In this document: positions 1 through 7,322 of the stretch, one piece after another
Numbering within the stretch: the first letter of the stretch is position 1
Layout of the letters: every line of letters starts with the position of its first letter
NCBI GenBank assembly: GCA_964616755.1
Contig: CAZTSI010000013.1
Location: forward strand, 1-64,000
From: CAYNFR01 sp964616755
GTDB taxonomy: Bacteria; Bacteroidota; Bacteroidia; Chitinophagales; Saprospiraceae
Length of the DNA: 64,000 bases
Reading direction: 5' to 3'
Made by a program: the position numbers and the translations under genes
Notes under the pieces: generated by a model
The model's input: only the letters and a program-made list of their open reading frames with translations
Database searches by the model: none
What the model was told of the DNA's origin: nothing

Positions 1-481
1 CTATATTCTTCTCTCAAATAAGCTGATATACACATGAAGGCCTATAAATAAAGGGTGTAGCCGTATTTAAACGTTTATAAACGTCTATAAACGTTTAATT
101 ACTCTTAGGCAGAATGAGGAGCCTTTGCTTGTCTTCTGACTGGCGCGAGACTAAGATACATAGGAAAGGTTTTGGTCGGTACAACTAGGCCATTATTTTT
201 TCTCAAGCGTAGCAGATCCACTCTCTACCTGCCCTACTATTCGATTAGGAACAGAGAGCAAGCAGGGGCTACTTTATGCACCTTCACCTTTATGGCAGTA
301 CTGTCTAGCGTGGCAGCTTATCAATCATGGTCACAATATTTCGAGCAGCCGAGTGGCCTAGGTATTGTTCGTTAGATGCCATAGAACGGCAAACGCGAAA
401 TGAGGTTTTGCATCAATATCTAGAATATCAAAAGCAGCTTTACGCCTCAGAACGATTGAAATAAAAGCTGATCATTAGCAC
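1..481. other. Left-edge region without a convincing gene
   Basis: No protein of a recognisable family is encoded here. A 45-codon ORF on the plus strand (ATG at 327, stop at 462-464) has an ordinary composition with a polar, helix-like C-terminal half (motif EYQKQLYASERLK). It could be a small protein or the 3' end of a decayed gene, but I recognise no family. A longer ORF at 172-375 in another frame looks like a shadow. The region also holds the phased palindromes listed separately. Confidence 0.4.
68..97. repeat. Three tandem 10-bp palindromes
   Basis: TAAACGTTTA, TAAACGTCTA and TAAACGTTTA follow one another without a gap at 68-77, 78-87 and 88-97. Units 1 and 3 are perfect self-complementary palindromes and unit 2 differs by one base. 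The 10-bp period puts each copy on nearly the same face of the helix, as expected for a cooperatively bound operator or iteron. The controlled gene is not visible, since nothing convincing starts nearby inside the window. Confidence 0.6.
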
Positions 482-505
482 AAGGTGGTGGTCTGCCGCC
501 ACCTT
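482..505 (-). terminator. Hairpin directly after pfkA
   Basis: AAGGTGGTGG (482-491) pairs with CCGCCACCTT (496-505) through ten base pairs, one of them G-T, around a four-base loop. It begins directly after the pfkA stop codon. No strong T run follows on the minus strand, so it may be a weak or factor-assisted terminator or an mRNA-stabilising stem. Confidence 0.5.
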
Positions 506-506
506 A

Positions 507-1604
507 TCAATCTCCAAAACTAATTCCAAGTTTTTTCGCTGCGATAATCAAAAAGTGATCGCGTCTGACATAGTTATACTCTTTGACGGCTTCATCAAAA
601 GTGACCGACGTAAATTCATTATTTTGAAAAGCAACCATTTTGCCAAAATCTCCCTCTAACACCATGTCCATAGCCTTTACCCCCATTGCACTTGCCAATA
701 TTCTATCAAAGGCATTGGGCGTGCCGCCTCGTTGAATATGGCCCAAAACCGTAGTCCTTACTTGGCCTATGCATCCAGCTTCTTCAAGTTGTGTTCTGAG
801 GACATTACTCACCCCCCCAAGTTTGATATTATTGTCGCCGGTAGTTTGATCCATTTTTCCATAGACAGAGCCATCTTTGGCCTTTGCACCTTCGGCGATA
901 ACAATATTGACGAAGCCCCGATTTTTGGTATACCGCTTATTGATGACCTTGACCAGCGTCTGCACGTTATAGGGTATCTCCGGAATAATGCAAATTTCTG
1001 CTCCGCCCGCTATCGCTGTATGCAAGGCAATCCATCCGGCATCTCGACCCATCACCTCCATAATAATCACCCGATGGTGGCTCTCCGCTGTAGTGACCAA
1101 TCGATCCAAACAATCTGTTGCAATCTGAACGGCTGTCCCAAATCCGAAACTAGTATCGGTCGCACTCAAATCGTTGTCGATCGTCTTAGGCACACCTATT
1201 ACGGGCACACCTAATTCAGCTAAGGCAAGAGAAATCTTTTGGCTGCCATCCCCGCCGATATTGATAACGGCGTCAAACCCCAGCTTTTTTATTCTCTCTG
1301 CCAACTCAGGCGTTTTGTCTATAGTATGCCAGTTGCCCGATGCATCTTGTACAGGAAAGGCCAATGGATTGTTGCGGTTAGTAGTACGAATGATAGTGCC
1401 CCCTTTGACTAAAATTCCTTTGACCTTTTTCTTATTCAATCGCACAATATCAGCGGGGTCAGCATAGATACCATTAAACGCTTCAAGGCTACCGTACACA
1501 TCATATGAGCCTTCATTTGCCGCCGTCTTAACAATGCCCCTAATGACAGCATTCAACCCTGGACAATCTCCCCCACCTGTAGCTACTAAAACTTTTTTCT
1601 TCAT
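507..1604 (-). CDS. pfkA: 6-phosphofructokinase
   Basis: Phosphorylates fructose 6-phosphate to fructose 1,6-bisphosphate in cytosolic glycolysis. The 365-residue protein opens with the phosphate-binding motif GGGDCPGLN (residues 10-18), carries GGDGS at 117-121, PKTIDND at 139-145 and MGRDAGW in the substrate site. Gly in GGDG is the mark of ATP-using enzymes, whereas Lys140 in PKTIDND is the residue typical of pyrophosphate-using ones. The Gly/Lys combination is known in a group generally considered ATP-dependent, so I favour ATP. The ATG at 1604 was chosen because it directly precedes the conserved KKVLVATGGG; an in-frame ATG nine codons upstream adds an unconserved extension. It stands alone, divergent from the aminotransferase gene. 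Confidence 0.93.
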   Translation of the reverse strand: MKKKVLVATGGGDCPGLNAVIRGIVKTAANEGSYDVYGSLEAFNGIYADPADIVRLNKKKVKGILVKGGTIIRTTNRNNPLAFPVQDASGNWHTIDKTPELAERIKKLGFDAVINIGGDGSQKISLALAELGVPVIGVPKTIDNDLSATDTSFGFGTAVQIATDCLDRLVTTAESHHRVIIMEVMGRDAGWIALHTAIAGGAEICIIPEIPYNVQTLVKVINKRYTKNRGFVNIVIAEGAKAKDGSVYGKMDQTTGDNNIKLGGVSNVLRTQLEEAGCIGQVRTTVLGHIQRGGTPNAFDRILASAMGVKAMDMVLEGDFGKMVAFQNNEFTSVTFDEAVKEYNYVRRDHFLIIAAKKLGISFGD

Positions 1605-1724
1605 ATATTTCACTTGTATTATCTTGGTCAAAAGCGATAGAACCCAATAATATGAGATTTTTAAACACTAGTAAACCAATATTCGTTCAATGACATTTTG
1701 CGGTCGAAAAAACGTATCTTTATG

Positions 1725-1740
1725 GCTATTTATGAATAGC
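1725..1740. promoter_or_regulatory. Palindrome between pfkA and the aminotransferase gene
   Basis: GCTATT (1725-1730) and AATAGC (1735-1740) form a perfect 6-bp inverted repeat around TATG in the divergent intergenic region. TATCTTTA at 1715-1722, one base off the Bacteroidota -7 element TAnnTTTG, lies next to it on the plus strand. It may be an operator for either gene; a chance palindrome of this size is also possible. Confidence 0.25.
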
Positions 1741-1825
1741 AACAATATCTCGAGCAAAGTATAGAGTTTCTGCGATTCATTAAGCTGATATTTTACGCTT
1801 GTCATTCAATCCTAAATTTTCTCTA

Positions 1826-3124
1826 ATGATTACCAATACACCTGCCCTAAGTTCAGAACAGCTAATGGCCTATGAAGATCGCTATGGTGCGCACAATTAT
1901 CATCCCCTACCCGTGGTGCTCGCCAAGGGTAAAGGTGTCTTCGTTTGGGATACTGAAGGTAAGCGGTACTTTGATTTTTTATCAGCCTATTCTGCTGTAA
2001 ATCAAGGACATTGTCATCCGCGGATTACGGAGGCAATGACTGAGCAAGCCGGTACCCTATGCTTGACATCGAGAGCTTTTTATAATGACAAGCTCGGAAT
2101 CTACGAGAAGTATATCACCGAATATTTCGGATTCGACAAAGTACTGCCCATGAATAGTGGTGCTGAGGCCGTCGAGACAGCCCTAAAAATATGCAGAAAG
2201 TGGGGGTATGACAAGAAGGGCATTCCTACTGATCAAGCGATAATAGTGGTTTGTGGCCAAAACTTTCATGGTAGGACGACCACCATTATATCTTTTTCGA
2301 GCGACCCAACCGCAAAAGGCGGTTTTGGTCCATTTACTCCTGGTTTTGAGAGTGTGCCCTATAATGATCTCGCGTCGATTCAGAAGCTATTTGCAGAAAA
2401 AGGAAAATATATCGCAGGTCTGTTGGTCGAACCTATACAAGGCGAAGCGGGTGTTTTTGTACCTGACGATAATTTTATACCTGATGCGGCGGCGCTCTGT
2501 GCTCAGTATAACATTCTTTTCATTGCTGACGAAATACAAACAGGACTCGCGAGGACAGGAAGCTTGCTGGCCGTCTGCGGAAATTGTAGTTGTGAACATA
2601 AATGCGAACAACAAGCGAGCTATACGCGCCCTTCGATTTTAATATTAGGCAAGGCATTGTCTGGTGGCGCGTATCCAGTCTCGGCTGTTTTGGCTGATGA
2701 TGAAATAATGGAGGTCATACGTCCAGGCATGCACGGCAGTACCTATGGTGGCAATCCCATCGCTTGTGCCGTTGCCATGGCCTCACTAGAGATACTATAT
2801 GACGAAAAACTTATGCAAAACGCCCGTAAGCTTGGACAAATATTCAGGGAGCGAATGACGCACTTAGCCCTGCATCATACGATAATCAAAAAAGTAAGAG
2901 GCAAAGGATTGTTGAATGCTATAGTCATTAATGATACTCCGAGTTCTTCAACGGCTTGGGATATTTGCGTAAGACTCGCTAAAAATGGACTCTTGGCCAA
3001 ACCTACACATGGCAATATCATCCGTTTTGCCCCCCCACTGGTGATGACAGAGGATCAATTGCACGAGTGTTGTGATATTATTAGTCATACGATCGAAGCT
3101 TTTGTCAGAACAAGAGAATCATAA
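1826..3124 (+). CDS. rocD: Ornithine aminotransferase
   Basis: PLP-dependent class III aminotransferase that moves the delta-amino group of ornithine to 2-oxoglutarate, giving glutamate semialdehyde. Seen: AYSAVNQGHCHP near the N-terminus, NSGAEAVETA (cofactor phosphate binding), FHGRTTTIISFS, DEIQTGLARTG and the Schiff-base lysine in GKALSGG (about K276). The 432-residue length fits the family. Between DEIQTGLARTG and the lysine there is a Cys-rich insertion, CGNCSCEHKC (C251, C254, C256, C260), where ordinary family members have a short loop; it could bind zinc or another metal. The ATG at 1826 gives the usual family N-terminus. A TTG nine codons upstream at 1799 is in frame but less likely. 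Confidence 0.92.
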   Translation: MITNTPALSSEQLMAYEDRYGAHNYHPLPVVLAKGKGVFVWDTEGKRYFDFLSAYSAVNQGHCHPRITEAMTEQAGTLCLTSRAFYNDKLGIYEKYITEYFGFDKVLPMNSGAEAVETALKICRKWGYDKKGIPTDQAIIVVCGQNFHGRTTTIISFSSDPTAKGGFGPFTPGFESVPYNDLASIQKLFAEKGKYIAGLLVEPIQGEAGVFVPDDNFIPDAAALCAQYNILFIADEIQTGLARTGSLLAVCGNCSCEHKCEQQASYTRPSILILGKALSGGAYPVSAVLADDEIMEVIRPGMHGSTYGGNPIACAVAMASLEILYDEKLMQNARKLGQIFRERMTHLALHHTIIKKVRGKGLLNAIVINDTPSSSTAWDICVRLAKNGLLAKPTHGNIIRFAPPLVMTEDQLHECCDIISHTIEAFVRTRES

Positions 3125-3196
3125 TTTTTCACAATAAACTGTCAATGGCCTAGGCAAAGTATAGGAAGTCAATAATCTTCTTCTTAACTTGAGCCG

Positions 3197-3931
3197 ATGA
3201 TGCAAAAAATATTCATCACAGGCTATTTGATTTTGGTGCTGCTGGCAGTTGGAATCCATTTTGGTTTGTTGGATATGAGTCTCGCCGTGATCAAAGGGTA
3301 TGACCTAAGATTGACGGAGCAACGATATTCTAATCTAGAATCAGTAAACATGGTTGATTACACAGATTTTAATGGCCGACAGACTTTTTATGAAGATGCC
3401 TTTTTTGGATGGAAAAAAGACTACCCTAGCAGATTATTGGGAGACATCGAAGAAATAGTGCGCAAACGAGAACTTATAAAAAAAATCGATGCAGACAAAC
3501 TGGAGTTTTATTCAAATAAGTTTCGCATAAAAGTCTGTATTCAAGATTATCAATTAGAAGTAAAAGATACTACCTTGTTTTCAAAAATGGTGAACCTCAG
3601 CATGTACGGTTATCTGGAGCTATATGAGGCCGACGGTGATTCACTAATTTACGCGCCCGTAGGTCATAAGTTTAAAATTACTGACAAGTTTTATTACCAA
3701 GGAATTGTGTCAAATGCTTTTATTGACAACAAAACTAATGAACACTGGCTATCCCAAATGGCCGATTGGATTCCTTCTTTTGTCGCTTTATTTCAGGATG
3801 AAGCGTCACGTGAATACTATGAGCGACGCTTACTCTATTCTTATGGACATCGCAGAAATCAGTATGCCACCACCATACCAGATACGAGCCATGTCTCGCC
3901 CACCATACAATTGAATCAACTGACCAATTAA
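3197..3931 (+). CDS. Membrane-anchored protein of unknown function
   Basis: I do not recognise a family. The 244-residue protein begins with a hydrophobic segment (residues 4-24) suited to a signal anchor, followed by a soluble, Tyr-rich region without Cys pairs or known catalytic motifs. The central part (about 60-180) has alternating polar and hydrophobic stretches consistent with beta strands, and the C-terminal tail is polar. It stops 8 bases before purN and lies 72 bases after the aminotransferase gene, so cotranscription with purN is likely, though that says little about its job. Codon use is like its neighbours. The start is the first of two adjacent ATG codons. Confidence 0.75.
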   Translation: MMQKIFITGYLILVLLAVGIHFGLLDMSLAVIKGYDLRLTEQRYSNLESVNMVDYTDFNGRQTFYEDAFFGWKKDYPSRLLGDIEEIVRKRELIKKIDADKLEFYSNKFRIKVCIQDYQLEVKDTTLFSKMVNLSMYGYLELYEADGDSLIYAPVGHKFKITDKFYYQGIVSNAFIDNKTNEHWLSQMADWIPSFVALFQDEASREYYERRLLYSYGHRRNQYATTIPDTSHVSPTIQLNQLTN

Positions 3932-3939
3932 GCTTTGAT

Positions 3940-4518
3940 ATGTTAAAAGTGGCCATCTTTGCTTCGGGTAGAGGTTCTAATGCATTAAAAATTATTGAAC
4001 ATTCAGCCTCCAAGACTACATTTGAAGTTGCACTCATTGTCTCCAATAAGTCTGAAGCTCCTATTTTGCTCGAAGCACATGCTGCGGGTATCCCCACATT
4101 AATCTTAGAAAAGGAGAGATTTTATAAAACTACAGAGTACTCTAGATTATTGAAAGCGCGTGGCATTGATGCGATTGTATTAGCAGGATTTTTATGGCTT
4201 ATTCCGATTCATTTGATTCAAAGCTTTGAAGGGAAAATAATTAATATTCATCCTTCATTGTTGCCTAAGTATGGCGGCAAAGGAATGTACGGAAGCCATA
4301 TCCACGAAGCCGTCAGCCGTGCCAAGGAAAGGCGGACAGGTATCACCATCCATTATGTAAATGAAGAATATGATAAAGGCAAAATTATCCTTCAAGCATG
4401 CACGCAAATCGACGAACACGATACTCCAGCGATCATTGCGCAAAAAGTGCTGCGCCTTGAGCATTATTATTTTCCTCGTGCAGTAGAAGGACTAGCCTAT
4501 CATCTGGCTCAACTCTGA
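3940..4518 (+). CDS. purN: Phosphoribosylglycinamide formyltransferase
   Basis: Transfers the formyl group of 10-formyltetrahydrofolate to GAR, the third step of purine synthesis. The 192-residue protein starts with the nucleotide-binding FASGRGSN (7-14). It carries the catalytic set Asn102 and His104 in INIHPSLLPKY, and Asp144 in EEYDKGKII. MYGSHIHEAV and TGITIHYV are also family-typical. All three catalytic residues of the E. coli enzyme have a counterpart. It follows the unknown membrane protein by 8 bases and is the only de novo purine gene next to it; purA lies far away at 42879. Confidence 0.95.
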   Translation: MLKVAIFASGRGSNALKIIEHSASKTTFEVALIVSNKSEAPILLEAHAAGIPTLILEKERFYKTTEYSRLLKARGIDAIVLAGFLWLIPIHLIQSFEGKIINIHPSLLPKYGGKGMYGSHIHEAVSRAKERRTGITIHYVNEEYDKGKIILQACTQIDEHDTPAIIAQKVLRLEHYYFPRAVEGLAYHLAQL

Positions 4519-4563
4519 AGTCCGTTCTTTCGAGCACGTAATATCTGTTTAAAACTATAAAAA

Positions 4564-5187
4564 ATGACTGCCCCAGACAAACATACCATCTTTCCTTTAG
4601 AGCAATATGAACGGCTGTGCTTTCTAAAAAACATTATAAAAAATCCCAACATAATCGTTGGAGACTACACGTATTATGATGATTTTGAAAGTGTTGACAA
4701 TTTTGAAAAAAACGTAAAATATCACTTCGATTTTGTTGGCGATAAATTAATTATAGGCAATTTCTGTATGATCGCTTCTGACGTAAAGTTTATCATGAAC
4801 GGCGCTAATCATCTTACAAAAGCATTGACCACCTATCCATTTGCTATTTTTGCAAATGGTTGGGAACATGCGATGAGTGATAAAACATATCCTAACAAAG
4901 GTAATATCACTGTAGGAAACGACGTGTGGATAGGCTATAACGCAACGATTATGGCAGGTGTAACCATAGGTGATGGTGCGATTATTGCTACAAATGCTAC
5001 GGTAGTGTCTGATGTGGAGCCTTATACTATCGTTGGCGGAAATCCTGCACGACTTATAAAAAAAAGATTTTCTAATGATATAGTTGCTAAGCTATTGGAG
5101 ATACAATGGTGGTATTGGAATATTGAAAAAATCACACGTAATGTTCAGCATTTAACTAGTAACGATCTAGATAACTTAGTTCCTTAA
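4564..5187 (+). CDS. Vat/CatB-type hexapeptide acetyltransferase
   Basis: Left-handed beta-helix acyltransferase of the xenobiotic group, which uses acetyl-CoA to modify streptogramin A or chloramphenicol. The 207-residue protein keeps the group's hallmarks: NIIVGDYTYYDD near the N-terminus, IMNGANH with the catalytic His at about 83, TYPF.IFANGWE, a hexapeptide-repeat core (GNDVWIGYNATIMAGVTIGDGAI), the end of the helix at IVGGNPARLIKKRF and a C-terminal WWYWNIEKI helix. From memory these match Vat enzymes along almost the whole length. Chromosomal relatives in environmental bacteria may act on other substrates. It lies alone after purN and converges with the desulfhydrase gene; no mobile-element sign is seen. 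Confidence 0.85.
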   Translation: MTAPDKHTIFPLEQYERLCFLKNIIKNPNIIVGDYTYYDDFESVDNFEKNVKYHFDFVGDKLIIGNFCMIASDVKFIMNGANHLTKALTTYPFAIFANGWEHAMSDKTYPNKGNITVGNDVWIGYNATIMAGVTIGDGAIIATNATVVSDVEPYTIVGGNPARLIKKRFSNDIVAKLLEIQWWYWNIEKITRNVQHLTSNDLDNLVP

Positions 5188-5210
5188 TCACTACTTTTTC
5201 AGCGTATTTA

Positions 5211-6158
5211 CTATACATTCAATAATTGAAATGGGATACGGCTGTCGGCGTTTAGATAATTGTAGGCATCAATCCCCGCTAAGCCGCCAGAATGATAAAA
5301 AAGAATACGAGCACCTCTTTGTACTTCATTTTTTTCTATGGCACTTTTCAAGTTAAGCATCGTACGAGCCGTATAAATTGGGTCTAACCAAATGGACGTT
5401 TCAGCATGAAAGGATTCGATAAAGTTAGAAATCGCAAGGTCGAAAGCTCCAAATCTTTTGTTCAGATAACATCGTCGGCACTCTATAATAGCCGCGGGGT
5501 CTGCCCATTCAAACCCGGGCCATTTTTCCATCGACATTTTAAAAGGAAGTACTCCTATTATTTTAGTTTCTGGCGCTAAAATGTACGACCAGCCCGCTAT
5601 CGTTCCACCCGAACCAACAGCCAGCCAAAGTTGATCAAAGCTCATACCTTGAGGGAGTTCATGGCTGACTTCCTTCATTCCAATCAGAGCATTTTGATCC
5701 GTCCCACCCATCGGAATACAATAGGCATTCTCAAGTTCTAGTTCATGACCTAAGGCCTCTAGCGGCAGGGTTTGTACCTTATCAAAGAGCTTGGGAGGCC
5801 GCAGAATGATGCGCATACCTCTTGCACGCATATGTTGCAAAAAAGGATTAGTTCGATCTTCGCGATGCGCTCTTACGATTCCTATTGTTGGTAGAGATAA
5901 CAGAAAACCTATTTCAGCCAAAGCCAACAAATGATTAGAAAAAGTACCACCAAAGCTTACGATGCTTTTAGAAGGATCTTGGGCAAGCGCCCAGGCTAGA
6001 TGAGCTTTGAGCTTGCGCCACTTATTACCGCTAATGATGGGGTGCAACAGATCATCCCTTTTGACATAAAGTTCAATATTTGCTTGAGTTGTCCAAGATG
6101 TTTCAATTCGATGCAATGGACTTGGGAGGGTGAGGTGAGATTCAATGGCAGAAATCAC
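5211..6158 (-). CDS. D-cysteine desulfhydrase / ACC deaminase-like PLP enzyme
   Basis: Fold type II PLP enzyme of the 1-aminocyclopropane-1-carboxylate deaminase family; bacterial members mostly act as D-cysteine desulfhydrases. Seen: SPLHRIETSW, YVKRDDLLHP, the Schiff-base lysine in SGNKWRKL, SFGGTFSNHLLALA (substrate carboxylate site) and AVGSGGTIAGW (phosphate site). The 315-residue length is normal. The first codon in view is a GTG touching the assembly gap at 6159-6168, so the true start could lie in or across the gap, although family members usually begin very near LTLPSPL and little should be missing. Substrate cannot be fixed from sequence. Confidence 0.85.
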   Translation of the reverse strand: MISAIESHLTLPSPLHRIETSWTTQANIELYVKRDDLLHPIISGNKWRKLKAHLAWALAQDPSKSIVSFGGTFSNHLLALAEIGFLLSLPTIGIVRAHREDRTNPFLQHMRARGMRIILRPPKLFDKVQTLPLEALGHELELENAYCIPMGGTDQNALIGMKEVSHELPQGMSFDQLWLAVGSGGTIAGWSYILAPETKIIGVLPFKMSMEKWPGFEWADPAAIIECRRCYLNKRFGAFDLAISNFIESFHAETSIWLDPIYTARTMLNLKSAIEKNEVQRGARILFYHSGGLAGIDAYNYLNADSRIPFQLLNV

Positions 6159-6168
6159 NNNNNNNNNN
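6159..6168. other. Assembly gap (ten N)
   Basis: A run of ten N marks a scaffold join of unknown true length. It cuts the end of the T9SS cargo gene on its right and touches the start of the PLP-enzyme gene on its left. Both are on the minus strand, so the junction between them is not known. Confidence 1.
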
Positions 6169-7213
6169 AAGGCTTAATAATAGCAAATCGCTTTGTGACA
6201 ATCACATTTCGATTTTTGTCGTATAGCGAATAGATATAAGGCCCCTTAGGCAAAAAGCTCAAGTCAATATTATGCGTACCGTCGCGATTGATCATAAATT
6301 TTTTTGACCATATCAACTGACCAATAGCACTTACGACTTCAAATTGATACTCACCATTACTAAAATTTAAAAAATCTAATTTGATATCACCAAAACCGGT
6401 CGTAGGATATAGGAAAAACTGCCGTTGCCCTGCTTTCGAGGTGGTATGTATAGCGCTACTTTCGTCCGTTTTATACAGTACATGCAGATTATTACCGCTC
6501 AACCAAAGTTTGGCCAAGAGCCGCTGCGTAGACTTCTCTACAAACCAATATTCATGTTTATCGGTAAAGTAATTTAGAACCTCGCGATAATTGTATTTGT
6601 CCTGAGAAGGAATCCATCCTGCGCGACTATATTCCTGGAGCTCTATGTTAAAGTCTCTTTTTATATCCCATCGCTCAACGTCAAATGATCCTTCGGGAAG
6701 AAATAATTTTCCTCGAGCTCCAATCGACGATGTAATGTCACTTTTTACAAAAAGTCGCTTAATGAAGGCTTCGCCGGTCTCGTTGGGTAATTCGACGACA
6801 GAGGTGGTCATTTTTTGTTGTAGTCTATTTCCTAGGCACGCTAATAGCCCCTTGATATATTCTCTGTATAAGGGTTGATTTCGCCCTTCTAGTGGCAGGA
6901 TTTCTCCAATGATTTCCCCTTTTTCATCTAAAAAATAGTCCTGAATGCCATCTGACCAATAATTCTTTGAGCTTGGAAAGAGATAGGAATACTTGTGCGT
7001 CGCCGTGGGCTTGAGACTCATCATTCGCGCATAAGGCGATTTGAGTTCACTAAATATCCAAGTTTGGTTGTTTCCTGCTAGATCATACCCCTTAAGCGTG
7101 GCTGATCGATCGAGTTTGTAATGCTCTTCCTTTTGTTGTCCATCGCACGGATATAATTGCGACAAAACCTCCAGCGACAGGCAACACATACAAACTAGTA
7201 AACAAAATCTCAT
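6169..7213 (-). CDS. T9SS-type secreted protein, unknown function (3' end in gap)
   Basis: Signal peptide MRFCLLVCMCCLSLEVLS is followed by a mature region without a family I recognise. The last 75 or so residues have the pattern of a T9SS C-terminal sorting domain: FFLYPTTGFGDIKLDF, EFEVVSAIGQLIWS-like strands, SFLPKGPYIYSLYDKN and a final KRFAIIKP. Export through Sec and then the T9SS to the cell surface is therefore inferred. The stop codon is lost in the N run, probably within a few residues of the visible end. The ATG at 7213 gives the cleanest signal peptide; an ATG at 7219 and a GTG at 7234 are alternatives. Confidence 0.75.
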
Positions 7214-7322
7214 AGACATTAGGCTAAACCACACAGATGAAACGTCCTTAGCTCAAAAATAGGTATAGTCAGTTCGAACTAGCATTAAAAAAGCACGAGA
7301 TTCCGCAAATTTTTATCGCCCT

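Noticed and set aside
172..375. 67-codon ORF at the left edge
   Set aside because: Unlike a natural protein in composition, no recognisable motif, no promoter, and it overlaps another open frame of better character.
732..1467. Long plus-strand ORFs over pfkA
   Set aside because: They lie opposite the conserved pfkA frame and show no family features; they are shadows.
1692..1722. Full -33/-7 promoter pair before the aminotransferase gene
   Set aside because: TTTTG and TATCTTTA are present but the spacing is too short and the -7 element has a mismatch, so it is only mentioned with the palindrome.
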